Counted from the stretch's first letter, positions 43,198-55,836 are shown. The stretch is DNA of 64,000 nucleotides from Crossaster papposus (GCA_037893245.1 JBAIAA010000877.1:434001-498000), one strand, 5' to 3'. Numbers and translations: made by a program. Notes: generated from the sequence alone by a model not told the origin.

Positions 43198-43354
43198 ACA
43201 AACCGGGCAACGTTCCTCAGTCACTGCTTAGGAAATCACTGGCAAGTTTTTAAGACAGGAGCGCGCGCTTCATTCCTCACAACGACCGCAACTCATCTTC
43301 GCCTTCGTCAGGACAGCCAGAGAGATACCTGAACGCAAGAACGAGATTTACAAG
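43198..43354 (+). other. noncoding first exon of the C1q gene (inferred)
   Basis: Sequence after the satellite is of different composition and ends at CGAGATTTACAAG|GTAAGG, a strong donor. No ORF. The 5' end is unknown; I place it after the CCAAT at 43192. It is joined to the coding exon by inference only. Confidence 0.4.
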
Positions 43355-44988
43355 GTAAGGTTCTGTGACAGATGGAAACAGGCTTTTCAAGTCTTGAGAT
43401 GAAATTAATGTTTGTAACAAGTCGTATCCTCATTGAGTTCTTGTTCCTCCCATTTCTTTTTGAGCCACTCAGTTTTGAGTGTATCCTGTCCACTAGTTAA
43501 TTGTTTGTTTGATAGATTGTTTGTTTGTTTGGTTGTTTGTTTGTTTGTTTGGGTGTTGGGGGGGGGGGGGGTGTTTGTTTGTTAATTTTGTATTTTATTT
43601 TTTGACTTGCTTGCCTTCTTGTTCTTTCATGTATGTAAATAACAGATTTTTTATATCAAATGTATTGTATTTAATTTAAATTTATTTTTATTTGATATAA
43701 TTGTATGTAGACATTTCAAGGTTGGGTAGGCAGGCTTTAGGGCTACAGTGTTTTAGTACACTTTTGGCTACCCTGGCCAGCTTGAAATGTTTTCTTGTCT
43801 TTGTTTAGATCCAACCCTCAATCTTTTATCAATTGTCTAACCCTCCCCCCCCCCCCCCCCCCCCCACCCGAAATACACCACATTCTCACTCCCTATTTCC
43901 CCTCCTTTTCCTCTGTAAACCCACAACCACTCGTCACTCGCCTACCCCACACACTCACAACTCCCTCCCCCTACTTGACCACTCTCCTCCCCACCCCTCC
44001 CCTCCTCGACCAATCCCCTCCTCCACCCCTCCCCTTCTCAACCACTTAAATCCTTCCCCATTGCATACTTTACTTCTCATTTTCCTTCGTTTCCCTCCGA
44101 TAACCCCATCCCCCACTGACCCCATCCCCCACTGACCCCAGATTTCTAATCCTCTTCACCTCTTGAATAATTCAGTTTTGCTATTTAAACTTATTGTTTC
44201 TGTTATATTGAAAGCATTGTTACTTTATACTTGCAATGATTTCATGTACAGCTGTATAACTTTGTCAATGTACTGTTTGTTTGTTTTTTTCTTGGATGAA
44301 TAAATAATAATAATAATAATTCCGTCCGGATTAGTGGTTCTTACAAAAGTATGTTTTAAACAAAACTCGTGAATAGAGTAAGTTGTGTCAGATTATATTT
44401 TGACTCTCTGCTCCGTTGTTCATGTAAATAGTTGAATTGTATACCCTTGGTACTGTGCTTGATGTTCAGGCTGTTCCACTATCCTTCTGAAATGCTTCAA
44501 TGAGCACACACAGCCTACCCCAGCATCCTACCAAGCAGTTTTAGCATCATGTCAGAATCTGCCGCGTATCCTGTTCCAGAATCTTCCACCTCATGTCCAC
44601 TGAACTCGGCACCATCCACAACCCATATGGTGTTTAGCGCAAGCATCCCATCCTATTGATTTTTTCACCACTCCGTGCAAACCATTAGGGCATAAGTCTT
44701 ATTTAAAAGGGTTGGAGCAAACGTCAAATGTATTGTATTCCTTCTTTGCATCCACAGACTCCCCTTGCCATCTCCCCATTTCGTCATCATCTTTGTTACT
44801 TTCTTTTTAGGGACAGCTGCTCGCTTTGATAAAACATAATGATATCACAACATCAACAACAAACAAACAAACAAATTATAGCCTTTACGCTGACAACAGC
44901 CTCAAAGCGCTGTAAAAATACATTAAAATAAACAAATAAAGAGACTTGTTGTGAGTTAAGGTGTTTGTTTTTTTTGTATTATTTTCAG
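43355..44988. other. intron 1 of the C1q gene, with poly-G and poly-C tracts
   Basis: Contains (TTTG)n, a G run of about 14 at 43557-43571, a C run of about 18 at 43848-43866 and C-rich sequence to 44140 whose open frames are composition artefacts. (TAA)n lies at 44302-44320. Confidence 0.5.
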
Positions 44989-45058
44989 GTGACATTCAAC
45001 TTCAGTCACTAAGATTTCTTCTCGGCGGCTGAGCTCTGATTAAGAACACCACGTCAAG
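44989..45058 (+). other. noncoding second exon of the C1q gene (inferred)
   Basis: Bounded by TTATTTTCAG and AAG|GTAGGC. It shares ACTTCAGTCACT with upstream exon context and has no long open frame. 5' UTR exon is the simplest reading. Confidence 0.4.
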
Positions 45059-45989
45059 GTAGGCCTTACTGTATTAAAAACAAATAAACAAATAACGTTA
45101 TATTTTTTAACAAAACCATTGACGTATCTTGTGAGGAGCTATAGCTAAACAATCAGCGAGACAAATTCTTAAATATTACCGTATTTACAGAGTTTTTCAG
45201 TCAGGATATTATATCTTTCCCAGTTATTTTAACACTATAGTATCACACATTCTTATAACGACACTTTACTTTCATCCCCGAACATCGCCTAGCTCAATTC
45301 TCAATTTAAAAAAAATAGTTATCAATGAATTCCATTCTAGATCAAGTATTGTTGCAATTTGTATTTCTTCTGATTCCTCCTAAAATTGTGAAATTCGTTT
45401 CACGGGGCTTTCGAAATTAAATTAAAAAAATAACAAATTTTGGTTTTTGTTGTCGTTTGTTTTAAGACTCTTGGTCATTTAAATACAAACATTAACCATA
45501 ACGTTTGATAGTAAACAGAACAAAATGCAACGACAACAGCGTCTAAATCTATTAAAATAAAAACAAAGCAAAATACCCAAAACCACACATTAATTTACGA
45601 CGAATCGCAATGCTCTAATTAAAATTATACTGCAACTTTAAACAAATTCCTTTGTAATTTTTTGAAATTGAGAATCAAGAGTTGAGCTCGACGATGTTTG
45701 CGGACGAAATTAAAGTGCAAATATAATGAATTTCTGGAGAAGAGGAGAGGTGGGGTTTGGCCCTACTTTATAGCTTGATTCAAAACGCGTACGACACTCT
45801 TCCTCAAAAAAGTTGTTCCGTCAAATTTGTTTTGCCGCTTTATACAAACCGACCAAAACGAACATCTGAAGTTATTTTGTATGCGCTCTACCCGAGAACC
45901 TTTTAATTCATTTTTTTTTTGCTTCTTTTTCTGTTTAATAATAAGTCCCTTTTGTTATTTATATTGTGTACTTTTGGTATTTTATACAG

Positions 45990-46827
45990 AATGAAGATCT
46001 TGGTTGCAACCGTTCTTTCAATCGCCCTCCTTCTGGGTAACTCTGACAAGCTCCGAGCTCCCGTCACTGGGCCGGTTGCCACGGACGGTGATGTTCCAGC
46101 GTCTCAGGCGTGTCCGATGTGCTGCCAGGGACCTGCTGCCGCACATGGTATACCAGGTTTAAATGGGCAGGTCGGACCGATGGGGCCCTACGGCCAGCCG
46201 GGGTCAAAGGGCGACGCAGGTCAGCCGGGTCAAACTGGCGATATCGGGCCAATCGGTCCAATGGGTGAGCGGGGAGCACCTGGGAACGCTGGGCCTAAAG
46301 GTGAAAATGGGATAGGCCAGCCCGGCAAAATAGGTCCGAAAGGTCTGCAGGGTGTCGTCGGAAGTCCTGGTCAGACTGGTGTCAAAGGTCAGAAGGGTGA
46401 GCAAGGGGAGACACCAGACGACTCCAACCAGCGGGTAGCATTCACCGCGGTGAGGACGAGCACCTCTGATACCTCTACGAGTCACGACACCCGTTTGACC
46501 TTCCAGCAGACCGAGACGCTTCTGCCGGGTACCAGCTTTGATCTCGGGACCGGCACGTTCACGTGTACTGTGCCGGGCACCTACGTGTTTACGTTTTCTG
46601 TGAACAAACATTCCAGCAGCCGCCTGTACGTTCATCTCCGGAAGAACGACGACTATGTTGTCTCTGGCTTTAGCAATGATCCAAGTCACCATGAGCAGGT
46701 GTCTGGGAGCGCGGTGCTGGTTCTGCAGCGAGGAGACACGGTGGGGCTTACCATGTACGGTAGGGCGTATAGTGGTTCCACCCATCACCACACCTCATTC
46801 AGTGGCTTCCTCCTTTACCCCGAATAA
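45990..46827 (+). CDS. secreted collagen-C1q domain protein
   Basis: The coding exon starts after TTTTATACAG; the ATG is at 45991, one base into the exon. The upstream in-frame ATG at 45919 lies in the intron and is not used. The 278-residue protein has a signal peptide (MKILVATVLSIALLLG), CPMCCQ at 41-45 for likely interchain disulfides, 28 or so Gly-X-Y triplets at 53-140 with one GI interruption, and a C1q globular domain at 149-278 (VAFTAVRT, FTCTVPGTYVFTF, SGSAVLVLQRGDTV, SGFLLYPE). It should form trimers and act as an extracellular lectin-like or complement-like recognition molecule. AATAAA overlaps the stop. The frame is intact. Confidence 0.9.
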
Positions 46828-47920
46828 ATAATAAATAATTGCTGAAACAGTAGTCGTATTAAAAAGAAATAATATTCAATGTCATAATAATCAATATTTG
46901 TTAAGCGTCTTATTTAGTCTCCATAAAAAGTTTCAAAACACACCGACAACAAACCGACATAAAAACTACATGAAAAACAATTTAATCAAAAGTATAGAAC
47001 TTGTTTTATAGGTTGCGTATGTTTTTATTCCACACTCGACACTTGTCGCAATAGCTGAAATACATTTGGTGTTTAATTCTAAACCTTGTTTCAATACGAT
47101 TTAATGCAGTTAATTAGTTGTACAATGTACTATCGACGTACTAATAAATATCTTACTTATTTGAAAGAAAACAAATGATTCTAGGCATCCAGCAAAATGA
47201 TTACGGTTGATATCGTGTAATTGTTCAGAATTGTTTAAACAAATTCACAATCGCCCGCTGGCGAATGCGACAAAACATAATAATAACTGCCCGACTTTGG
47301 TTGAAAAAGAATGCCGTTTTTCTTGCTTTTCTCGGCATCCATGATTGTAAAACTTCGGACAGGTCAGTTAAACGATATTTACTATAAAATACAACCGAAC
47401 CCCCCCAAATCCACCCATTCATAATAATTTAAGCAATTACCAATGGTGTATCCTAGTCCTTTAAATGTTCATACATGTCCGCCATATAAACATATCGTTA
47501 CTAAATAAACATATTTACCCATTTTATGTTGTTTCAAATGTTTTTTTTAAATATACAATTTACTGTTTTTAATATTCATTTTTAATAATGTTCAGATATA
47601 CTGATAGTGTGCAGCGTAACTGGAGGTCCAAGGTTCAAACCCAGCTAAAGTCAATGGATGAATACAAAATAGAATATTTTTCTTCAATTCCCAATTTGTA
47701 AGCATTTAATAGCATCTGTATAAATAAAAAAGTAAGGTAGAATATTAGCATTTGCTCCATTTGGTATAAATTAAATGTTCGCTGTGTGTGGCTATACTGT
47801 ACGTGCACATGATAGACTATTGTTATAAACCATTCGGCTGTGCAATTAATTGCAAGTATAAAGCGTCTGATACTTTGTCAGTTAGCAATTCTAAGATTCC
47901 TGGGATTTTAAGTATGAGCA
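46828..47920. other. no gene seen
   Basis: 3' flank of the C1q gene; AT-rich. A tRNA-like GGTTCAAACCC motif occurs at 47631 but lacks an A box. Confidence 0.5.
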
Positions 47921-48165
47921 TCATGACCTCTCAGTTTTCGGTTTCCACTTCACTCTAAACTTCTCTCTCGGCATGTCATAGTCCCACTCTCCCTTCAGTA
48001 TCATGTTAGCTGCCATGTGGCTGATCTCATCCGAGCACTTGGCCCCGACCCCGTTACCGCCAACGAGCACGCCAAGCCCAGGGCCGACCATGTCGCAGTA
48101 GAGTAGCCGCGTAGGTGTGGTGGTAGTCACGCAAGTATCGGTGTGAATGGAAAGTGGCTTCAGAT

Positions 48166-49226
48166 CTGCAACGGTAATAAAAAGTGTTGCATCTTTTTCG
48201 GTTGAATATCCAGAGACAATCACGGCAACTTGATGAAAAGGCGACAAAAACATAGGACGAACATTTTTGAATGGATGCATAGTTCCATTTCAATATGCTG
48301 CACTTCACTGGATATACTTGTGATAAATTTGTGATTTACTTTTGTTTTATCCCACAGTTTTGTAAAACCTGCCGACAGTAATTATTGACTAGTTTTGTGG
48401 TGACGGCGCTCAATATAACGGGGCACAACGATTCCTCGCATTAAATAACACCTACGACGTTAAAAAGCTCACAGGACGTGTCGCAGCTGCCTTGCGGCTA
48501 CAAAACATTTGGGGAAAGAAAACAACATTTAGCTACATGTATTCAATAGGAATAGTATGGTGGTTTCATTGCGACTAACAAATGATCAGCGCGGACGCCA
48601 AGCACAAGTTCTCCTCTCGCTTGGTTGCAGCAAGTGAGTTAGGGGAGACTTGGGTTTGAGTCACCAAACATTGAGTCTGAGTCAAAGTCCCAGTCACCGC
48701 TGTCGAGTCTTGAGTGCGAGTCCTGAATTAAACAGGTAGAGTCCGAGTCTGAGTCATAAGTCAAATAGTTGGGTCTGAGCAATATTTATTGGTATTTGCC
48801 AGAGATTCAGTAAGAATTCAAAATCCAAATTCAGTAAGAATCAAAGCTCTTTATTACTAAAATTGGAAATTCATAGCTATTTTCCCATTCATAGCTATTT
48901 TATAGCTATTCCCATTTTGCAATCTATAGGTTGGTTGCGCACAAACATTACCGTTGTGATTTTGAATTTACAAGGCGGGATTCAGACCTACAAAAGTATA
49001 CACGTCATGCATATCATTTGCATATCTCAGGAGGGAATCTCAGGAGGTATGCAAGATTCGCTGCCCGTTGTAATACTGGACACCATTTGAAGTCAAGGAA
49101 CCAGACTAAGCTAGACATGGGAGGAGTGTGTTTACTCATAAAGATGTCAAAATCCAGCTAGATTATCTAATGGCCTGTTCTCTTAATGATTACATTCATT
49201 AGTCACACATACATGGTAATATTTAC
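48166..49226. other. last intron of the oxidoreductase gene
   Basis: No coding segment found. A degenerate GAGTC/GAGTCTGAGTC repeat occupies 48650-48780. Confidence 0.5.
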
Positions 49227-49779
49227 CGTTTGGGTACGGAATCGGTGGCAAAATGTAGCAGTCTTGTCCCAAGTCCGTTTCTCCCTCATGGACGTCTAAG
49301 GAAGGCATGCCCTGGAGCCTGTCCCTGTCATCTTCTATCAACTACAGAAGCACCACGACTTGAGGCTTGGCTGTTATATCAAGTTGCAACCCAGCGGGTA
49401 GTAGGTCTCCCACAGCAGTTGTGGCCCCAGTGCGGAGCAAGACTTTCTTAGCATTGATGGTCCTGTCGGCTTCGGTGGCTAGTGTAAATACGATGTGATA
49501 GATCGTCAACGAGGTCGTCCAATATTCTGCATCCTTGGCGCTGAGCCAAGGTCTGCTGGGCAAAAAGGAGCTTCCGCGGGCTCAGATGATGACACTGATC
49601 CCTGTCTGGTTGGCACCATCGAGTAGCTTACGGCCGAGGGAACCATCGTGTGCAGTTAGCCACAACACCCCAACGTCCCTGTAAAAATGTATCCCTACAG
49701 AGAAAATGATAGGTAACCAACTATTTGAGTTGTCATGTGATTAATGGCTGTTGACCGGTTCCCAGCCATTTTCCACTCG

Positions 49780-49987
49780 ATAATAATAGCAGGTACTTGT
49801 ACAGTGAAATATTCCAAATACCATCTCAGCTCCCGGGGGAGTATACAAAGTACAGCTCGATGCTGCCATTTCAGCGCAAAGAAGCTATTCCAATGACCAT
49901 CTCTGCCCTCACAGGTACCCATTTACACCTGGGTGGGGAGAAGCAGAGGCACACGTACAACCCCAGGTGGGACTCGAACCCACAACC
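49780..49987 (-). repeat. tRNA-derived SINE fragment
   Basis: Minus strand: GGTTCGAGTCCCACC (B box) followed by a non-tRNA body with TGGGTACCTGTGAGGGCAG and GAATATTTCACTGTACA. The head with the A box is missing because a foldback element begins at 49988. Confidence 0.5.
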
Positions 49988-51195
49988 TATCGCGGGATGA
50001 GGACATGCTGAGATAATATATCGCGGGATGAAGACATGTTGAAAATAGGATGACGACATCCTGAGATAATATATCGCAGGATGACGACATGTTGAAAGTA
50101 GGATGACGACATCCTGAGAAAATATATCGCGGGATGACGACATCCTGAGAGTAGGATGACAACATCCTGAGATAATATATCCCGGGATGACGACATGCTG
50201 CTGAAACTATGTAGGATCCTGATTAGATGAGCAATATACGGAAGCTTAAAGTGACCATCCGCGTTTCCGCGTTTCAGAATGAAAAACTGTGTAAAGACGG
50301 ACACTTGGTGCAATACTCGCAGTCAGCATACGATAGTCTGGGTAGCAGTTGTCATACCCCTTGCGAGGTTTTATGTTAATGAGGCTTCCCTTTGAGGGGC
50401 GGAGTGGTTTGACAAACAATTTCAAAAATTATTTTGTCCCATTTATAACAGAAAATAAACACAACCACACACATACATTGTTGTCAACATTATACTTTAT
50501 TGATTTAAGCAAACAAAATCCGTATTACATGTTTCCTTTAATCAATCCGTATGGTAGGCTTTGTCTATTTCCGTGACGCTTTTGCTTTGGCCTTGACGCT
50601 TTGACTTTGGTCGTGGCAGTTGTGGGCCACCGTAGTATTTTGTTAAAAGACGTCTTCTTGAGAGATACGATTTAATATCCTGGAAAGATGTCTTTCCAAG
50701 ATACGATTATCATGAAAAGGCGTCTTTCTGAGATACGATATTAGGAAAGATATATTTTTATCTCAGTATTCCGTCTTTCTGAGATAAATTATCTCAGAAA
50801 CGCGGAAACGTGGATGGTCACTTTAAGCTTCCGTATTGCTGATCTAATCAGGATCCTACATAGTTTCAGCAGCATGTCGTCATCCCGGGATATACTATCT
50901 CAGGATGTCGTCATCCTACTTTCAACATGTCGTCATCCCGCGATATATTATCTCAGGATGTCGTCATCCTATTTTCAACATGTCGTCATCCTGCGATATA
51001 TTATCTCAGGATGTCGTCATCCTGCGATATATTATCTCAGGATGTCGTCATCCTATTTTCAACATGTCGTCATCCCGCGATATATTATCTCAGGATGTCG
51101 TCATCCTACTTTCAGCATGTCGCCATTACGCGAACAAATATCAAAGGATGTCGTCATTTTGCCTCTATTATGTCGTCATCCTGAGATAAAATATG
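49988..51195. mobile_element. 1.2-kb foldback element with minisatellite arms
   Basis: The left array (49988-50195) and right array (50870-51195) consist of inverted versions of the same units, GGATGTCGTCATCC and CGCGATATATTATCTCA. Unique arms follow inward: 50195-50280 pairs with 50795-50880 (AGGATCCTGATTAGATnAGC, AAGCTTAAAGTGACCATCC, CGTTTCCGCGTTTC). The 510-bp centre is unrelated. The open frames at 50814-51206 are minisatellite products. It lies in the intron of the oxidoreductase gene. Confidence 0.8.
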
Positions 51196-51621
51196 TCAGG
51201 ATGTAAACAAGTCGGATGGCACTTCCAGAGCTCCGTATTTTTCAGATGAATAACATCTTCGACAAATTGATTCTGGACTTTTCAATATTTCCTCTTTATT
51301 AAAAAAAAAAGAAGATAATCCTTTCCCCATTTTTTCCTCAAAAGCTCTTGCAGAAAGGGCAAAACAGACTTTCGGCATGCGCAAGTCTACAATCCGTAAC
51401 CTCTTCCCGCATCTTGTAGACGTCAATGGTTCACAGGTTCACAGTACGCGTGAAATATTCGCACATGCATTCACACGTGTGTGCATTTCTCTCTCACCTG
51501 TCAATCGTTCGATATCACTAAACCTTTGAGCTGCTCGTCTGCCAAGTTCTCCCGATTCAAAACTTCTGCTGATTCCACTAAATACTCGTCCCTCATCAAA
51601 TACAGACCGGCTTTCATAAAT

Positions 51622-52437
51622 CTTTAAAAAATAACCAGAAGATATAATTGCAATTATTCATCCAGTGTTGTAGTACTAGAACTCGCACCAAATTATGTAA
51701 ACATAATAATGACCCTATAAACTCTCTGGCATGCTGTCATTTTGAAGAATTTTGAAGTAGTCTAAAGATGTGTCCCAGAGATGCATTTTTTTGAAATTTC
51801 TATAAAGCAGTTGGTTCAATATCAAATCTAAAAATATTATTGGTTCAAATCTAAAAATATTATTTTCTTGGTATATATATAGCATCCACAGAACTAAACC
51901 TTCGTCAGTTTAGTTTTCAAGCACCTTTCTTTTCATTAGATTTTTGAGAACTTTTGCGGCTTTCAAACAATAAAAATGTACAACTGACAATAAGTAAAAC
52001 ATTTTTGAGGTCTTGGATATATTTGGACAATGTGCCCCTCCTAAAGATATTAAAGGTAAACACCATTGGTAATTGCTTGAATTATCATGAATGGGTAAAT
52101 TTTTGGGGGTTGTATTTTTTAGTAAACATTGTTCAACTGACTTGTCTGGAGTTTTACAATCATGGATGCTGAGAAAAGCAAGAAAAACGACAATTTGTTT
52201 TCAACCGTCGTCAGGCAGTAGCTCTTATATTGTTCCTGTTTTTTTGTATTAATATAAAACTCAATTTTTCAGAACAATTAGAGGATATCTAGCGCAATCC
52301 TTTTGCTAGATGCCTACAATCATTATTTACCTACAAATAAGTAAGATATTTCCTAATATAATTCGGTAGTAAAATGTTGCGATTTCGCAAATGGTGTATC
52401 GTACCTTTAAATCACGAGTGGGAAACAAAAATCATAC
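51622..52437. other. first intron of the oxidoreductase gene
   Basis: AT-rich. I looked for a missing exon that would fix the phase and saw none. Confidence 0.4.
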
Positions 52438-52577
52438 CTCTTCGTGACTGGTTCGCTGGGTCCGTTAAAGCAAACTGAGATACCAGGCCGCTCTGAGCAA
52501 TATTTGGCAGCTGCACTGCCCCATAAACCTGCCCCGACGACACAAACGTCAAATACCTCGGTTGGAGTTGCAGACAT

Positions 52578-53622
52578 GACTGACAAACGATGGGGTTATC
52601 ACGTACAAATTACATGAAAAGAAAACACAAACAGAAAACTGAAAAGGTCAGGTAAACACAAAATGTCAACGGAAAAGATCGTCCTGATAAGAAAAGTATT
52701 CAGTTGATACGTACGGGGTGTTCTGTACATAGGGTCATTTTTGACAATTTGTCTTGTTTCTGTATACAATTTATTTAACCATCATATATATTTTTCGGTT
52801 GCATGAAAATGCATGAGTATACCCACAGACTCTGTTTCTTGATTGACCGAGTGCTAGTCACATGGTATTTTCTATTTTTACTATCTTTCTGTGCACGACC
52901 AAAAGTACTATACCCGTAGCAACCATGGTACTATACCATTAGCAACCAAAGTAGTACCCATGGTGCAGTATTTGTGTGTAAATGTATGCTGATGTGCGCG
53001 TAGAGCGTAGCGCGTAGAGCGTAGCGCGTATTGTTCCAAAGAGCCAGCGCTACGGAGCTGGATTAAAATTAAAGTTCATTTTAACTGTATTTAGATTATA
53101 ATTATAAAATATTAAAACCAAGCTGTATTTGTGAGTGAGGCATGAAGGTAGGAAACCTCCATGGCATGGGTGAGGTGTTATAAACTTATATATTGTAACG
53201 GGCGTGAAAATACTGGTACGAGTACTAAATGATAAAGAGACTGGAGAGATCATGCTGTGGCTTCAAAGAATAATAACAGTTTTCTTATCTGTTCGATGCT
53301 TCCAATACTACAAGCACACACTATGCCTAATGCGCATAAAGCGAATGTGTATGTGTGTACCAATGAGACGGAGCGTCAATGTGTATTGCAATCGAACGTC
53401 AAGTAAGACGCGCTCCGTGTACTAGGTCTACCGGGCTAGAACCAGTCACGACCTAAACATCGATCTGAATCTCTGAACACAGAGCACTGATTTGGCTCGT
53501 CTTTTATAGCGGTTTGGGCGCGTACATAACGCGTGGAGCTAGCGCCTCTTAACAAAATGTCCTTTGCAATACCCTGATTGGTCATAAACTACTCCTCCAT
53601 GTATTATTCCAAATCACAATAA
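52578..53622. other. no gene seen
   Basis: Upstream of the oxidoreductase ATG. (GCGTAGAGCGTA)n lies at 52997-53029. No other structure stands out. Confidence 0.5.
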
Positions 53623-54525
53623 TAGTCCAGGGAAAATAAGTTTTGACCTCACACAAATTGCAATAGAAAATGTTTCACCACAGTGCACTTCTATAAGGTC
53701 CCTAGAATGACATACTAAAAATCTCAAAAAATCAAAGTGGTGGCAATAATATGATCAGTTTGCATAAATCGTTAATCCCTGCCGCGTAATATATCTATTC
53801 CTATATTTAGGAATAATTATTATTATTTTTTTTTGGAAAAGTTTATTTTGGTGATTCTACTTGCATTATCTTACTTCAATAACATTTTCTAAAGCATACA
53901 AGTGACTGACTACTTATTGTGGGGATTTCCTTGAACTTATTCAAGTCTCCCATGTTAGGCAACCATTTAACTACATTTTCGCCCAATTTATGGACACACC
54001 ATTTTCCCCCAGTTTTTGTTTGCTGGGCTAAATATCACAATGTTATCATTGTTCATATGATTTTCCATAAGGTTTTAATATGTTAACTGTGCCAGTAAGC
54101 AACTTGGTGAATTTGAAGCTCACCAATACTGACTACTTGATGAAATCTGGAGACAGTGTAAATGTGCGCATGTTTATGGGTTCATGAAGTTGTCATTTTG
54201 GATAATTACTATGTTCACATAATTATTCAGTCACTTACAGTGTATGCTTTAGAAAATGTTATTGAAGTAAGGATATGTAAGTAGAATCACCAAAATAAAC
54301 TTTTCAAAAAAATGTTAATAATAATATACCCAAATATAGGAATAAATATATTACGCGGCAGGGATTAACGATTTATGCAAATTAGTCATATTTCCACCAC
54401 TTGGATTTTTTGATATTTTTAGTATGTTATTCTAGACAGGTTATAGAAGTGCACTGTGGTGAAAAATATTCTATTGCAATTTGTGTGGGGTCAACAAAAA
54501 CAAATTAAATATTTTCCCTGGACTA
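53623..54525. mobile_element. 903-bp inverted-repeat element with TAA duplication
   Basis: The ends TAGTCCAGGG and CCCTGGACTA start arms of about 300 bp with ~90 % identity (both contain TTACGCGGCAGGGATTAACG and AGTGCACTGTGGTGAAA or their complements). TAA precedes and follows it. The 3-bp TAA duplication fits PIF/Harbinger-type elements. No coding sequence. Confidence 0.8.
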
Positions 54526-54586
54526 TAATCCTACTCCTAGCGTCTTGACCTTGATGAAATTGCTTAGATGAAATAAACTTGTATAA

Positions 54587-55067
54587 AGCCCTGTCCGCAC
54601 TGGACTTAATTTGGGCAAACTAACCGAGCCAATGGGTAACTTGCCCATTTCAAGTCCAGTGCGGACAGCCTGGGTAACTTTCCTCACAGGTAACTTACCA
54701 AAGCCGCGCGGGAAGTAATAACGGAGCCAAAGGTGCCCAGGAAGATTGACCAGGAAGATTTAACCGAGCCTGAAAATCCAGTGCGGACGCGACGTCTCGG
54801 TTAAATCTTCCATCACCCATTATGTAAGAAAATAATGTTGAGAGCTAGCGTCGGGAACACGATCCGGTCGTCAAGTCGCAGTCATAGGTCACGCAGGGCG
54901 CCCTCTTTATTGTTTTGGAGCCAGTTTGGTTAGTTTACCCATCGTTTCGGCAATTCTACCCGCGTCAATTAAATCCAAGTGCGGACAGTGGGAAGATCAA
55001 CCCATCGGAATGTTACCCGGCATCATGGTCAAATTACCTAAAATGTTTATCCAGTGCGAACACGGCT
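54587..55067. mobile_element. 481-bp Harbinger-type MITE
   Basis: The ends AGCCCTGTCCGCACTGGA and TCCAGTGCGAACACGGCT are inverted and flanked by TAA (54584-54586 and 55068-55070). CAGTGCGGAC/GTCCGCACTG recurs at least three more times inside on both strands, suggesting transposase-binding subrepeats. Confidence 0.8.
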
Positions 55068-55137
55068 TAAGTCATTTCATTTAACAATAACTCTGCTATT
55101 ATTTTATCATAGGCCATATTGTTAATACGTGGCCAAC

Positions 55138-55836
55138 TGTATTGACATGAATTTTGTCCATAGAAATACGAAATGTAACTTGATACTTATTTCTTATCTT
55201 CCATAAGGCCTATCAATTACGTTTGGTAGAACGATTGTGTAAAATGACCTGTGACATCGCATAGCACCCCCGCTTATAGTGGTACGGTCGACATGCACTA
55301 TTTTTCAAAATCAAAGTGTCTGATGCAGCTTGCGGAATACATCTTGAAATTTCACTTTTCATTCAAATCGTATGTAAATCTTAGTACCACAATCTTCTTC
55401 GTCGATGTGTACTTGCATCTCAGATGGCTTTTTGAGTACTTTTGTGGCCGTTTTGAGGGTGAAATCGGATGTTTTGGGTAAACATTAGTCAGAGTAACTT
55501 GGATCCAAAAATCACCTTTTTCAACATGTGAACATGTCGGGTGATATCCAAGCAAGAGCCCTTTGGATCGCTGTACGGAATGTCTGCACATCGATCCCCC
55601 ATGACCTCCCACACTTATCCCCCAAAATGTCACGGAAAACGGTCACTTACAAAAATGCTGCTTGTCCCCAGTAGGCACTAAGGATCAAGGAAGACACTAA
55701 CAATATCAGTGTGTTCTTACCTTTCAAAAAAGTGAGAAATCAGGCCTCAAAATGTGGAGCAATGTTCGCCGATTCAAATGCACATAATTATAGCAAAGTC
55801 AACGGCTGTTACCTGTTTCGTGCACTGTGCTGTAGT
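55138..55836. repeat. dispersed repeat B, copy 2
   Basis: Second copy of 20995-21722, with small deletions (for example GGCATTA is missing after CACCCCC). It ends at CTGTAGT, where repeat C takes over. Confidence 0.9.

Larger units (their letters stand above)
47921..52577 (-). pseudogene. FAD-dependent oxidoreductase (DAO/sarcosine-oxidase-like), probably a pseudogene
   Basis: Four minus-strand exons are recognisable. 52577-52438 encodes an N-terminal Rossmann fold (VCVVGAGLWGSAAAKY, GxGxxG) and ends at GTATGA. 51621-51498 encodes YESRSVFDEGRVFSG and ends at GTGAGA. 49678-49227 encodes DVGVLWLTAHDGSLGRK, AQQTLAQRQGCRILDD, LLRTGATTAVGDLLPAGLQL and CYILPPIPYPN. 48165-47921 encodes HTDTCVTTTTPTRLLYCDM, GGNGVGAKCSDEISHMAA and the C-terminus. 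The third exon needs two frame changes and has an in-frame TAG after KPQVVVLL, and exons 1-2 do not join in phase, whereas 2-3-4 do. The family oxidises amino acids or N-methyl amines with FAD. Dead copy most likely; an unseen exon cannot be excluded. Confidence 0.75.

Noticed and set aside
43795..44135. Pro-rich frames of 84 and 100 codons
   Set aside because: They come from poly-C and C-rich intron sequence.
46064..46791. Minus-strand frames of 71 and 195 codons opposite C1q
   Set aside because: Antisense shadows of the Gly-X-Y codons of the collagen region and the C1q domain.
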